Below are positions 34,178 to 43,393 of a stretch of DNA of 64,000 bases, in pieces. Position numbers and translations under genes: made by a program. The stretch's first letter is position 1, and each line of letters opens with the position of its first letter. The stretch comes from Afipia sp. (lineage in GTDB: Bacteria; Pseudomonadota; Alphaproteobacteria; Rhizobiales; Xanthobacteraceae), in the NCBI GenBank assembly GCA_024508675.1, contig JANINQ010000005.1, positions 496,001 through 560,000 of the forward strand. Direction: 5' to 3'. The notes below the pieces were generated by a model that did no database searches, was not told the DNA's origin, and was given only the letters and a program-made list of their open reading frames with translations.

Positions 34178-36922
34178 TCACTGGGCAGGTTGGACGAGCG
34201 GTGCGGTCGCGCCGCGCCGTTCGATGTCATGAAGCAGGCCGCCCTTGCGGGTGTAGACGGCCCAGGTGATCAACACGCACGTCACGTAGAAGATGAAGAA
34301 TCCCCACAGCGCGGCCTGCACGCCGCCGGTCAGATCAATCGACGTTCCGTAGGATTTCGGAATGAAGAACGCGCCGAAGGCGGCAATGGCCGAAGTAAAG
34401 CCGGTGATCGCAGCCGACTCCTTTTCCGCTTGCCGCATGCGGGTCGCGGCATCGGCTCCGGGCATCAGGCGGTCGATTTCCTTGCGCATGATGTTCGGGA
34501 TCATCTGGAAGGTCGACGCGTTACCGACGCCTGTTGCGAAGAACAGGAACAGGAACATGGCGAAGAAGCCCCAGAACGCGCCCGGCTGATCCTTGATGCC
34601 GATGAAGTAGAGAATTCCGGCAACACCGATCATCATCGCCACGAACACCCACAGCGTGACACGTCCACCGCCCCATTTGTCGGCAACCCAGCCCGTCGCA
34701 GAGCGTGACAGCGCACCGACCAGCGGTCCCAAAAAGACGAAGGGCAATACGTTGATGTCAGGAAACAGGATCTTCGCCAGCAGCGGGAAGCCCGCGGAAT
34801 AGCCAATGAACGAGCCGAAGGTCCCGGTATAAAGCCAGCACATGATCCAGTTGTGCTTGCGCTGGAAGATCACCGCCTGATCCGCGAACGACGCTCTTGC
34901 GGAAGCAATGTCATTCATCCCGAACCACGCTGCAAAGGCGCTCGCAGCGATGAACGGCACCCAGATGAAGCCCGCGTTCTGAAGCCAGAGTGGCGCTTGC
35001 TGCGTACCGCTCGTCACCATCGCGGGATCGCCTCCGAACCAACCGAACACACCTGCCGTGATCACCAGCGGCACGACGAACTGCACGGTGCTGACGCCAA
35101 GGTTGCCGAGGCCGGCGTTCAGCGCGAGCGCGTTGCCTTTCTCGGAGCGCGGGAAGAAGAAGGAAATGTTCGCCATTGAGGACGCGAAATTTCCGCCGCC
35201 GAAGCCGCATAGCAGCGCCAACAGCAGGAATAGTGCGTAAGGCGTCGATGGATTCTGCACGGCGTAGCCGATGCCGACGGCCGGGATCATCAACGACCAA
35301 GTTGCGAGCGTAGTCCACAGCCGTCCACCGAAGATCGGAACCATGAACGAATAGAAGATGCGCAATATCGCGCCGGAAATGCCCGGCAGTGCCGCCAGCC
35401 AGAACAGCTCTGCCGTGGTGAACTTGAAGCCGACCGACGGCAGCTTCGCCACGACCACCGACCACACCTGCCAGATCGCAAATGACAGCAGCAGCGACGG
35501 GATCGATAGCCAGAGGTTGCGCCGCGCGATGGCGCGCCCGGTCGTCTCCCAGAATGTCTTGTCCTCGGGACGCCAGTCGGTCAGCACCGCGCCCGACAAG
35601 GCGCCGATATGTTCCGGCTTATGGATTTCTTCCATTTCCGGAAGCTCGGGCAGCTTCTTGAGCGCTTCTCCCGTAACCCCGCGCTCCATCTGGCGGATCG
35701 CGAGATGCATCCAGGCGAGTGACGCCACCACCAGAATGAACAGCAGCATGAAGCAGCTCGTCCACAATCCGGTCAGATCGTTGAGCACGCCGAACACGAT
35801 CGGCAGTACGAAACCGCCCAGTCCACCAATCATGCCGACCAGTCCGCCAACGGCGCCGACATTGTTCGGGTAGTAAACCGGGATGTGCTTGAAGACAGCG
35901 GCCTTGCCCAGCGCCATGAAGAAGCCGAGCACGAACACCGTGACGGTGAACGGCACGAGGCCCATTTCCATATGGAAATTCACCGGGCCCGTCGTCGTGC
36001 GCACAATGTAGTCCGCCGGCGGATAGGACAGGATGAATGTGCACGCCACGCTGACGAGAAATGTCCAATACATCACCCGGCGAGCGCCATAACGGTCCGA
36101 AAGGTGCCCGCCATAGGCGCGAAATACACTGGCGGGGAACGAGAACGCGGCTGCGACCATGCCGGCGGTCTTGATGTTCACGCCGTAGACGTTGATCAGA
36201 TACTGCGGCAGCCACAGGGACAGGGCGACGAACGCGCCGAAGACGAAGAAATAGTAGAGCGAGAAACGCCAGACCTGGACGTTCTTGAGGGACTCGAGTT
36301 CAAGCCACGCGCTCTTTGGCTTCTCATGATTCTTCCGCCGCGCGAGGACGACCGGATCTTCTTCCGAGAACAGCCAAAAGATGATGGCCATCGCGCCGAT
36401 CGCCAGCGCCCAGATTTGCGCAACGGCCTGCCAGCCATAGGCAACCAGCACAAACGGCGCTAGAAATTTTGTGACTGCCGCACCTACATTGCCCGCGCCG
36501 AAGATGCCAAGCGCCGTGCCCTGTTTTCCCATCGGATAGAAACGGGACACATAGGCGACGCCAACAGCAAATGCGCCGCCGGCAATACCAACAAACAGCG
36601 CCGCGATCAGGAACTGCGGATAAGTGTGCGCCCACGTCAGGAGGTAGGTCGCGATAGCCGCGGCCAGCATGACAATCGTGTAAATGCGCCGTCCGCCGTA
36701 CTGGTCCGTCCACACGCCGAGGATCAGCCGGATGAGCGATCCGCTCAGGATGGGAGTACCGACCAGAAGCCCGAACTGGGTTTCGTTCAGACCCAGCTCC
36801 TGCTTGATGCGGATGCCGATAATCGAGAAAATCGTCCACACTGCAAAGCAGATCGTGAATGAAATGGTCGAGAGCCAAAGCGCCCGACCCGAAGCTGCAC
36901 TGACTGGACTTGACCCGCTCAT
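34178..36922 (-). CDS. narK: NarK nitrate/nitrite transporter, two fused MFS domains (NarK1-NarK2)
   Basis: A 914-aa protein made of two major facilitator domains. Domain one (about 1-400) has FAVWTIFSIIGIRIKQELGL and VGVAYVSRFYPMGKQGTALG (nitrate signature). After a soluble linker (about 420-480, RQMERGVTGEALKKLPELPE), domain two (about 490-890) has SMANISFFFPRSEKGNALAL. In Paracoccus the first half acts as nitrate/proton symporter and the second as nitrate/nitrite exchanger; the same split is assumed here. It heads the nar operon behind an FNR-like site. Confidence 0.93.
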   Translation of the reverse strand: MSGSSPVSAASGRALWLSTISFTICFAVWTIFSIIGIRIKQELGLNETQFGLLVGTPILSGSLIRLILGVWTDQYGGRRIYTIVMLAAAIATYLLTWAHTYPQFLIAALFVGIAGGAFAVGVAYVSRFYPMGKQGTALGIFGAGNVGAAVTKFLAPFVLVAYGWQAVAQIWALAIGAMAIIFWLFSEEDPVVLARRKNHEKPKSAWLELESLKNVQVWRFSLYYFFVFGAFVALSLWLPQYLINVYGVNIKTAGMVAAAFSFPASVFRAYGGHLSDRYGARRVMYWTFLVSVACTFILSYPPADYIVRTTTGPVNFHMEMGLVPFTVTVFVLGFFMALGKAAVFKHIPVYYPNNVGAVGGLVGMIGGLGGFVLPIVFGVLNDLTGLWTSCFMLLFILVVASLAWMHLAIRQMERGVTGEALKKLPELPEMEEIHKPEHIGALSGAVLTDWRPEDKTFWETTGRAIARRNLWLSIPSLLLSFAIWQVWSVVVAKLPSVGFKFTTAELFWLAALPGISGAILRIFYSFMVPIFGGRLWTTLATWSLMIPAVGIGYAVQNPSTPYALFLLLALLCGFGGGNFASSMANISFFFPRSEKGNALALNAGLGNLGVSTVQFVVPLVITAGVFGWFGGDPAMVTSGTQQAPLWLQNAGFIWVPFIAASAFAAWFGMNDIASARASFADQAVIFQRKHNWIMCWLYTGTFGSFIGYSAGFPLLAKILFPDINVLPFVFLGPLVGALSRSATGWVADKWGGGRVTLWVFVAMMIGVAGILYFIGIKDQPGAFWGFFAMFLFLFFATGVGNASTFQMIPNIMRKEIDRLMPGADAATRMRQAEKESAAITGFTSAIAAFGAFFIPKSYGTSIDLTGGVQAALWGFFIFYVTCVLITWAVYTRKGGLLHDIERRGATAPLVQPAQ

Positions 36923-36978
36923 AACGCATCTCCAGAACCTGTATGGGTTGGAGATCGCGTCCCGGCGCGGGAATTGAT

Positions 36979-36992
36979 TTGCGCTGGATCAA
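36979..36992. promoter_or_regulatory. FNR/NarR-type box in front of narK
   Basis: On the plus strand TTGCG-CTGG-ATCAA, one perfect half and one half with 3 of 5 matches to TTGAT-N4-ATCAA. Its centre (36985.5) is 63 bases upstream of the narK start codon, so a -41.5 position would give a start site near 36944 with a 22-base leader. It fits anaerobic activation of narKGHJI. Confidence 0.6.
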
Positions 36993-37082
36993 GCCGGACC
37001 CGGTTAGCATCGACTTATATAAAAGCAGGCATTCTCGCTTGACGTTCTGCACATCGCAAAATGATAGTTACGATGTCCGAAA

Positions 37083-37096
37083 TTGATAAATGTCAC
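37083..37096. promoter_or_regulatory. Second FNR-like site, near the narR-like gene
   Basis: TTGATAAATGTCAC: left half perfect, right half degenerate. Upstream of it, TTGACG (37039) and GATAGT (37063) with an 18-base spacer could be a plus-strand promoter starting near 37075. The box would then lie just downstream of the start site and could mediate negative autoregulation. Weakly supported. Confidence 0.4.
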
Positions 37097-37131
37097 AAAA
37101 AGGCCAGCAGCCTTGAACCGGAGCCAAGTCG

Positions 37132-37830
37132 TTGCGCCCCCATGAACTCCAGCAATTGCGGACATTGCCGCTGTTTTCCGAGATGGCTCTCGAGAATCTG
37201 GAGCGCCTGCTGGACGCTGCCCTGCTCCAGCAATTCCCCGCTGGCGTCGTACTGATTCACGAGGGCGCGCAAGCCGATTTTCTGCATGTCCTGATAGATG
37301 GCCTGGCTGAAATCTATACGGAGCAGGATGGCGGAGAATGGGGCATCTCACTCATTAATCCGGTTTCGACTTTCATTCTGGCGGCCATCATCAGTGACCA
37401 GCCCTATCTGAACTCGGCGAGAACGCTGGTCGAGTCACGCGTTCTTCTGATCCCCGCAAAACGCGTACGCGAGATTTTCGATCAGGATGTCGCCTTTGCC
37501 CGCATGGTCGCGAAAGAACTGGCCTTCGCGTATCGCGGCTCGGTCAAGAAGCTCAAGGGATACATGACAAGGTCAAGCGTCGAGCGGCTTGCCAACTGGA
37601 TACTGGCCGAAGCGCAGAAAGATACCCGTCAGGGAAATGTCGTGATTCCCTTCGACCGCGGCACGCTGGCATCCCATATCGGGACCACGCGGGAAAATCT
37701 CTCACGCAACCTCGCATACCTCACCGATCACGGTGTCCGGATTCGCGGGCGAGAGATCGTCATCTACGACAGGGATCAGCTTGCCGTCTTCGCGCAGCCG
37801 CAACGGCTGATCGACGATCCCGCCTCATAA
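37132..37830 (+). CDS. Crp/Fnr family regulator, NarR/NNR-like
   Basis: A 232-aa regulator divergent from narK. The cyclic-nucleotide-type sensor domain is about 10-125, the dimer helix about 130-150, and the HTH about 175-210 with LASHIGTTRENLSRNLAYL. No Cys occurs anywhere, so it cannot carry the FNR [4Fe-4S] cluster; NarR, NNR and DNR-type proteins also lack it and respond to nitrate, nitrite or NO. The recognition helix keeps the E-xx-SR core of FNR, in line with TTGAT-type sites. The only workable start is TTG at 37132 with GGAG 8 bases before. Confidence 0.85.
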   Translation: MRPHELQQLRTLPLFSEMALENLERLLDAALLQQFPAGVVLIHEGAQADFLHVLIDGLAEIYTEQDGGEWGISLINPVSTFILAAIISDQPYLNSARTLVESRVLLIPAKRVREIFDQDVAFARMVAKELAFAYRGSVKKLKGYMTRSSVERLANWILAEAQKDTRQGNVVIPFDRGTLASHIGTTRENLSRNLAYLTDHGVRIRGREIVIYDRDQLAVFAQPQRLIDDPAS

Positions 37831-37913
37831 AGTACGTGCCGTCCATCCGCCCGCGCAGATGATCCCGGAAAAATGCCCCGGCATTCCATCACGCGCACCT
37901 GCGTGTTGGCGGC

Positions 37914-37952
37914 TTGACAAGAAACCGGATTATTATATGCATAGGCTATGCA
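37914..37952 (+). promoter_or_regulatory. MarR promoter with operator palindrome over the start codon
   Basis: A TTGACA box at 37914-37919 is followed, after about 16 bases, by TATGCA. The perfect palindrome TGCATA-GGC-TATGCA (37938-37952) covers that -10 region and contains the ATG (37948) of the MarR gene in its right arm. There is no room for a Shine-Dalgarno, so the transcript is probably leaderless and the protein self-repressing. Confidence 0.6.
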
Positions 37953-38463
37953 ATTACTGCAGGCCAACAAGCTAGGCGCACTCGGCGCGATGATCCGCGA
38001 CAGAACGGAGACGAGCCTTGCGGGTCTTTCGCCGAGCGCGGCGGCGCTGCTCTCGATGCTGCATTTCAAACCGGGACTGACGACGACGGAACTCGCCAGG
38101 ATCGTCGATGTCAGTCAGCCAACCGCCGTACGGCTGATCGATGGATTGGAACAGCAAGCGCTCATTGCACGCGGAAAGTCGGAAGGCCGTGTCACCCCAC
38201 TGACATTAACGAAGGCCGGCCACGCAAAGGTGATGGAGCTGCATGCCCACCGGCTCGCGGCGCTCGACGAACTGCTTCGCGTCCTACCCCCGGATGAGAG
38301 ACGCCTGTTTGTTTCTTTGATGGACACCATTCTCGCTGGCGCGACGACTTCCCGCGCCTTCGCAAGAACGACATGCCGGCTCTGTGAGCACGATCTTTGC
38401 GGTCCCGAAGTTTGCCCGATCGGCTGCCGCGCAGCCGAGCTGGAGAAAGAAGCAGAGCGATGA
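37948..38463 (+). CDS. MarR family regulator with C-terminal Cys cluster
   Basis: A 171-aa protein. The winged helix is at about 30-105 (SPSAAALLSMLHFKPGLTT, ELARIVDVSQPTAVRLIDGLEQ, then the wing SEGRVTPLTLT). The last 30 residues hold CRLCEHDLCGPEVCPIGC, five Cys in a C-x2-C-x4-C-x4-C-x3-C layout, suited to bind zinc or an Fe-S cluster or to sense redox state. The start codon lies in a palindrome. The gene overlaps the next one by 4 bases (ATGA), so both are one operon. Confidence 0.85.
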   Translation: MQLLQANKLGALGAMIRDRTETSLAGLSPSAAALLSMLHFKPGLTTTELARIVDVSQPTAVRLIDGLEQQALIARGKSEGRVTPLTLTKAGHAKVMELHAHRLAALDELLRVLPPDERRLFVSLMDTILAGATTSRAFARTTCRLCEHDLCGPEVCPIGCRAAELEKEAER

Positions 38464-39074
38464 TCCTTTCTTATGGAACGCATACGCCCTCCATCAATCC
38501 CGATGCATGGGTTGCCGAGGATGCAACGATATGCGGCGATGTCGTCATCGGCGCAGGCAGTCGGATCATGCATGGCGCACGCCTCGTTGCCGAAGCCGGC
38601 GGGTCCCTTCGCATTGGCCGCAACTGTATCGTGCTCGAAAATGCAGCTATCCGTGCCACGGCCAAACATCCCTGCAAGATAGGCGATCACTGCGTTGTAG
38701 GTCCTCATACTCATGTGGTGGGAGCCGACATCAGCGATGAAGTCTTCATTGCGACCGGAGCATCCATTTTCCATGGAGCGCAGGTCGGACGCAGATCTCA
38801 AATCCGGATCAATGGCATTGTTCACCTGCGCACCCGCCTCGAACCGGGTGCAGTGGTGCCGATCGGCTGGATAGCCATTGGCGATCCGGCTCAGATCCTT
38901 TCTCTAGACCAGCACGAAGCGATTTCGGCTCAATTGACGCCGCTTGATTTTCCGGGATTCGTTTATGGCGTCGACCGAAGCTTGCCAGGCGTGATGCCGA
39001 AGATCACCGAACGCCTCTCGGCGTCACTCGGAATGCACCGCCAGGAATCGCAAAAGCCCAGCAGCAATGCCTAG
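38460..39074 (+). CDS. Gamma-carbonic anhydrase-like hexapeptide-repeat protein
   Basis: A 204-aa left-handed beta-helix protein. Hexapeptide repeats run from about residue 12 to 120 (WVAEDATICGDVVIGAGSRI, then VVGPHTHVVGADISDEVFIAT). His residues at HPCKIGDHC and GPHTHV could be the zinc ligands of gamma-carbonic anhydrases, though the spacing is not proof of activity. YrdA- and CaiE-type proteins look alike. ATG 38460 overlaps the MarR stop; the frame from 38397 is rejected. Its regulation by a Cys-rich MarR hints at metal or redox control. Confidence 0.75.
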   Translation: MILSYGTHTPSINPDAWVAEDATICGDVVIGAGSRIMHGARLVAEAGGSLRIGRNCIVLENAAIRATAKHPCKIGDHCVVGPHTHVVGADISDEVFIATGASIFHGAQVGRRSQIRINGIVHLRTRLEPGAVVPIGWIAIGDPAQILSLDQHEAISAQLTPLDFPGFVYGVDRSLPGVMPKITERLSASLGMHRQESQKPSSNA

Positions 39075-39155
39075 TCCTTCCCCGAAATAGGCGACAATTG
39101 ATATGCAGATGAGTACGGATCGATTTGACTCCATCCGCTTCCATCGGCTTCAAAA

Positions 39156-39647
39156 CTATTTCTTCAAAAAAGTCATACGCCAGTGAACAAGGTCATCGGC
39201 GCCCGCACCGGGCTCCGGCTGAAGGTCACCGAGGCGAACAGCCTCCCCTGTCTTCTGATCAACCAAGGCTAACTTTACCGCGCCGCCAGTCTTCCGGTTG
39301 ACGAACTTGAGTGGCGGCCCCGCATCGCCAGACGCAGACCATTTGTCGCCGATCTGAAGAAGGGCCTGCGTCAGCAGGGTGGTATCCCGTCCTTTTGAAG
39401 TGAGAACATATTCGTAGCGCTCGGGATTCACCTGATAGCGCCTTCGTTCGACAAGCCCGTTCTCCTCAAGGTGCTTCAGCCGATCGGAAAGCGTCGCGTT
39501 GGTCACATCGGTTGAACGGCGCAAGTCTTCGTATTTACTGAGCCCAAGCGACAGGTCCCGCAAGATCAGCACAGCCCAGCGATCCCCTATCACGGCCAAA
39601 GCGCCGGCGATGGAGCACGCCATTCCTTCAAAGCCTTTCGATCTCAT
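39156..39647 (-). CDS. HxlR family transcriptional regulator (upstream copy)
   Basis: A 163-aa regulator. The HxlR winged helix is at about 10-105: CSIAGALAVIGDRWAVLILRDLSLG, then TNATLSDRLKHLEENGLV and YVLTSKGRD. The lone Cys at residue 11 is at the place used as redox or aldehyde sensor in several HxlR proteins. The C-terminal extension (about 110-163) is not recognised. It is divergent from the unknown-coxSLM operon, with a perfect palindrome 17 bases before its ATG. Confidence 0.88.
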   Translation of the reverse strand: MRSKGFEGMACSIAGALAVIGDRWAVLILRDLSLGLSKYEDLRRSTDVTNATLSDRLKHLEENGLVERRRYQVNPERYEYVLTSKGRDTTLLTQALLQIGDKWSASGDAGPPLKFVNRKTGGAVKLALVDQKTGEAVRLGDLQPEPGAGADDLVHWRMTFLKK

Positions 39648-39663
39648 AAAAGACTTGCCTCCT

Positions 39664-39688
39664 AGTAACTCTTATAATTAGAGTTACT
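39664..39688. promoter_or_regulatory. HxlR operator palindrome
   Basis: Perfect inverted repeat: arms AGTAACTCT and AGAGTTACT (9 bases) around a 7-base AT spacer (TATAATT). It lies between the divergent HxlR gene (39647) and the molybdenum hydroxylase operon (39739), the classic arrangement of a local regulator site. The TATAAT in the spacer may be a -10 element. Confidence 0.75.
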
Positions 39689-39738
39689 CATTGTCCAGCA
39701 TTTCCTGCCTCGAGCGTTCGGGCAAAAGCGGAAAGCAA

Positions 39739-40464
39739 ATGAACATGAGTAACCTTCGCGACCTCGTGATCGAAGCACATGGAGGCCTCGATCGCTGGAA
39801 TAAAATGAAGTCCATCCACGGGGATATGTCCATCACCGGCCTGCTTTGGGCCAGAAAAGGCTGGCCCGATGCGTTGAAGGACGTCCATGTGACGGTCGAT
39901 ACGAAAACTCAGTTCACCAGCTATCATCCGTTCACCGCACCGGACAAACGCAGCTTGTATCGGCCGGATCATACGATCGTCGAAACCCTTGACGGGCAGG
40001 TTCTGGAAGAGCGGCAATATCCCCGGTCAACATTTGAAAACCACAAGCCGGAAACACCGTGGGATGTGCTGGATCTCGCTTACTTCAGCGGCTACGCGAT
40101 CTGGAATTATCTCTGCACGCCATTTCTGTTCGCTTGGCCGGGATTCGAGACCGAGGAAATCGACCCCTGGAACGAGAACGGCGAAGTGCGGCGCCGCCTC
40201 AAGGTAATCTTCCCCGATACTGTTGCGACCCACTGCCCCGAGCAGATTTTTCACATCAATACCGATGGCCTGGTCTGCCGCCTCGACTATAGCGCGATTG
40301 TGGCGGGCAACATTCCGACAGCGCACTACGTGGAAGATTACAAGACGTTCGACGGCATCAAGATTGCAACAAAGCGACGTGCATTTCGCCGGAATCCGGA
40401 CGGCACTACGATGGCAACGCCAGTGCCCGTCAATATCGAGATAGCGAATATCAGCTTCTCCTGA
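39739..40464 (+). CDS. Unknown protein heading the molybdenum hydroxylase operon
   Basis: A 241-aa protein, family not recognised. No signal peptide or membrane helix is clear. It starts MNMSNLRDLVIEAHGGLDRW and is rich in aromatic residues (AYFSGYAIWNYLCTPFLFAWPGF). The mixed strand pattern (VHVTVDTKTQFTSYHPF, RRLKVIFPDTVATH, LVCRLDYSAIV) suggests a beta-barrel or lipoprotein-sorting-like fold that could hold a hydrophobic ligand. GGAAAG precedes the ATG; a TTG at 39691 would make it longer. It is 66 bases from coxS-like and probably serves the same pathway. Confidence 0.7.
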   Translation: MNMSNLRDLVIEAHGGLDRWNKMKSIHGDMSITGLLWARKGWPDALKDVHVTVDTKTQFTSYHPFTAPDKRSLYRPDHTIVETLDGQVLEERQYPRSTFENHKPETPWDVLDLAYFSGYAIWNYLCTPFLFAWPGFETEEIDPWNENGEVRRRLKVIFPDTVATHCPEQIFHINTDGLVCRLDYSAIVAGNIPTAHYVEDYKTFDGIKIATKRRAFRRNPDGTTMATPVPVNIEIANISFS

Positions 40465-40530
40465 GCAGGCACCGCCAACTCAGGCAAACCGCTTCGAACG
40501 CGGCCAACAAAATATATGAGAGGAAACAAA

Positions 40531-41028
40531 ATGGTCGACAGCGACGAGAAACGCCACGCCGTGTCGGTGCGCGTCAACGGCCTGCATCACAGCGTCTCGG
40601 TGGAGCCACGCATACTGCTCGTTCACCTGCTACGCGACGATCTGAACCTGACCGGCACCCATGTCGGATGCGATACGTCGCAATGTGGCGCCTGCACCGT
40701 CGATATCGACGGACAAGCGGTGAAGTCATGCACGATACTGGCCGTGATGGCGGACGGAGCGTCGGTCACCACCATCGAGGGTCTCGCTGGCAGCGACGGC
40801 ACCCTGCACCCCATCCAGCAAGCATTTCATGAACATCACGCCCTGCAGTGCGGCTTTTGCACGCCCGGCATGATCATGAGTGTCCTGCAATTATTGAAAC
40901 AACATTCTGATCCGACCGAGGACGATATCCGCCACAACCTCACCGGCAATATCTGCCGTTGCACCGGCTATCACAACATCGTTCGCGCGGTGGAATCCCT
41001 CGCAGCTGGAGCACAGCGCCATGACTGA
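40531..41028 (+). CDS. Molybdenum hydroxylase small [2Fe-2S] subunit (CoxS type)
   Basis: A 165-aa iron-sulfur protein. The plant-type cluster is in [16 protein letters not shown] plus a later Cys (about 45-70); the second [2Fe-2S] domain has CGFCTPGM and [10 protein letters not shown] (about 110-150). It carries electrons from the Mo site to FAD. GAGAGGA is just before the ATG at 40531; an earlier ATG at 40516 lacks it. Overlaps the large subunit by 8 bases. Confidence 0.92.
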   Translation: MVDSDEKRHAVSVRVNGLHHSVSVEPRILLVHLLRDDLNLTGTHVGCDTSQCGACTVDIDGQAVKSCTILAVMADGASVTTIEGLAGSDGTLHPIQQAFHEHHALQCGFCTPGMIMSVLQLLKQHSDPTEDDIRHNLTGNICRCTGYHNIVRAVESLAAGAQRHD

Positions 41029-43393
41029 AGCATCCGCCATCAAGTATATGGGCCAACCGCTTCGCCGGCGCGAAGACTTCAAATTCATCACCGGAAAGGG
41101 CCGCTATACCGACGACATGAAAGCGCCCGGCATGCTTCACATGGCCATTGTCCGGTCTCCGCATGCCCACGCTATAATCAAGAGCGTCGACCTGACGGCG
41201 GCACGCGCGGCACCGGGCGTCCGTGTTGCGTTGTCCGGCGCAGACCTCGCCGGAAAGATCGGGGCGATCGAACCCAACTGGGTGATTCCGGGCACGAAGA
41301 TCCCGGATCGTCCTGTGGTGGCAATTGATCGTGTGCGTTTTGTCGGCGAATGCGTCGCACTCGTCGTTGCCGAAACGCAGGCGCTGGCGCACGACGCGGC
41401 CGGCCTGATCGAAGTCGACTATGATGTGCTCCCTGCCGTAACTGACGAAGCAGAGGCCATTCGCGACGGCGCGCCGCAGCTTCATGAGAACGTGCCGAAC
41501 AACATCACGACGTTCTACAAAATGGGCGGTGGCGATTACAAAAAAGCAGCCGGTGAAGCCGACCACATCGTGAAGCTTCAGGTCATCAACAATCGCCTGA
41601 TACCGACCTGCATGGAAACCCGTTCCATTCTTGCGGTTCCCGAACCCGACGGCACGCTGACACTGAATATCCAGAGCCAGGTTCCTCACATGCATCGGCG
41701 CTGGATTGCTGAAACCGCAGGGATTCCCGAGCATCAGCTCAGGGTGGTTGCGCCGGATATCGGCGGCGGCTTCGGGGCCAAGATGCATCTCTATCCGGAA
41801 GAGTTGCTCTGTCCTTATCTCGCCCGCCGGCTCGGTGCTCCGGTGAAGTGGTGGGAATCGCGTTCGGAAAGCCATCAGTCAACAAGCCACGGACGCGCTC
41901 ATACCGAAACCATCGAAGTCGCGTTCCGCAACGATGGAAAGATCCTGGGCCTGAAGGTCGAGACCCTCGGCAATGTCGGGGCCTATCTCTCCAACATGGC
42001 ATCCGGTGGCCCGACAGTGAATACCATCAACTTCGGCACAGGCACGTACAAGATCGACAACTATCAAGCTGTCTCGCGGGTGGTGGTGACGAATACCGTT
42101 CCGGTCGATGCATACCGGGGCTACGGCCGCCCGGAAGCAGGATACATCGCGGAACGCGCCATTGACGCTGTGGCCCGCCATCTCAAGCTCGATCAGGTCG
42201 ACGTACGCCGCTTGAATTTTATCCCGCGCGCTGATTTCCCGCATCGCCCCTACAACGGGCCGGCGGTGATCTATGACAGCGGCAACTACGAAGGGCTGCT
42301 GGCAAAGGCTCTGGATGCCTTCAAGTACGACGAACGCGTTGCGGAACGCGATCGGCTCCGCGATCAGGGCCGTTACCGTGGCATTGGCGTTGCCGCGTAT
42401 ACGCACATGTGCGGCATGGCGCCATCGCGGCGCCTGTCATTGTTGGGATTCAATCGCGGCGGATGGGAAAGCGCACGGGTCAGCATCGATTCCAGCGGAC
42501 GAGCGACGATATTCTCCGGCTCGATGAGCCAGGGACATGGACACAACACGTCGCTGGCGCAAATCGCAGCGGACGTCCTGCAGATTCCCATTGAGAATAT
42601 CGACATCGTGCAGGGAGACACGCGGCAGGTCCAGGCAGGCCATGGGACCTTCAACTCGCGCTCCATGGCCGTCGGCGGATCGAGCGTGCATGTTTCCTCG
42701 CAGCGCATCGTCGCCAAGGCGAAGAAGATCGCCGCTGGCATGCTGGAAATTGACGAGAAGGATGTGTCCTACAGCGCCGGGCAATTCAGCGTTCCCGGCA
42801 CAGACATTACTCCGATAACCTTCGCGAAGGTCGCGCGCATGGCCTATGTCGGCCACAAACTGCCGGACGGGATGGAGCCAGGTCTGGACGAAACCCAGTT
42901 TTACGATCCGGTCGGGATGGGTTCGCCGTCCGGGATTCACATGGCCTACATCGATCTCGATCCCGAAACCGGCATTGTCGACATTCTCGACTATGTCGCA
43001 GTTGACGACGTGGGCACGATCATCAACCCGCTACTGGCCGCAGGCCAAATTCATGGTGGGGTGGTGCAGGGCATTGCACAGGCGCTATTTGAAGAGGTCA
43101 ACTACGATCCCGACACCGGGCAGTTAATGACCGGATCGCTTCTGGATTACGCCGTCCCGCGCGCGGAGCACGTTCCCAACATCAGGACATCGTTCCAGGA
43201 AACGCCCTCTCCGACAAATCCGATCGGCGTCAAGGGAATCGGTGAAAGCGGATCAATCGCAGCGCCGCCGTGCATGGTTCATGCTGTGCTCGATGCACTG
43301 TCTCCCCTCGATATATCTCATCTGGATATGCCGATGACGCCGCCGCGCATCTGGTCGGCCATTCAGAAAGCCCGCGCAGGAGTAAGTTCATGA
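41021..43393 (+). CDS. Molybdenum hydroxylase large subunit (form II CoxL type)
   Basis: A 790-aa molybdopterin cytosine dinucleotide subunit. [14 protein letters not shown] binds the cofactor, and GVKGIGESG carries the catalytic Glu. The diagnostic loop reads AYRGYGR, the form II type (AYRGAGR), not the AYxCSFR of true CO dehydrogenase; the Cys that holds copper is absent. So the substrate is probably an organic hydride donor such as an aldehyde or N-heterocycle, not CO. The gene order small-large-medium also matches form II. Stop codon overlaps the next start (ATGA). Confidence 0.92.
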   Translation: MTEASAIKYMGQPLRRREDFKFITGKGRYTDDMKAPGMLHMAIVRSPHAHAIIKSVDLTAARAAPGVRVALSGADLAGKIGAIEPNWVIPGTKIPDRPVVAIDRVRFVGECVALVVAETQALAHDAAGLIEVDYDVLPAVTDEAEAIRDGAPQLHENVPNNITTFYKMGGGDYKKAAGEADHIVKLQVINNRLIPTCMETRSILAVPEPDGTLTLNIQSQVPHMHRRWIAETAGIPEHQLRVVAPDIGGGFGAKMHLYPEELLCPYLARRLGAPVKWWESRSESHQSTSHGRAHTETIEVAFRNDGKILGLKVETLGNVGAYLSNMASGGPTVNTINFGTGTYKIDNYQAVSRVVVTNTVPVDAYRGYGRPEAGYIAERAIDAVARHLKLDQVDVRRLNFIPRADFPHRPYNGPAVIYDSGNYEGLLAKALDAFKYDERVAERDRLRDQGRYRGIGVAAYTHMCGMAPSRRLSLLGFNRGGWESARVSIDSSGRATIFSGSMSQGHGHNTSLAQIAADVLQIPIENIDIVQGDTRQVQAGHGTFNSRSMAVGGSSVHVSSQRIVAKAKKIAAGMLEIDEKDVSYSAGQFSVPGTDITPITFAKVARMAYVGHKLPDGMEPGLDETQFYDPVGMGSPSGIHMAYIDLDPETGIVDILDYVAVDDVGTIINPLLAAGQIHGGVVQGIAQALFEEVNYDPDTGQLMTGSLLDYAVPRAEHVPNIRTSFQETPSPTNPIGVKGIGESGSIAAPPCMVHAVLDALSPLDISHLDMPMTPPRIWSAIQKARAGVSS

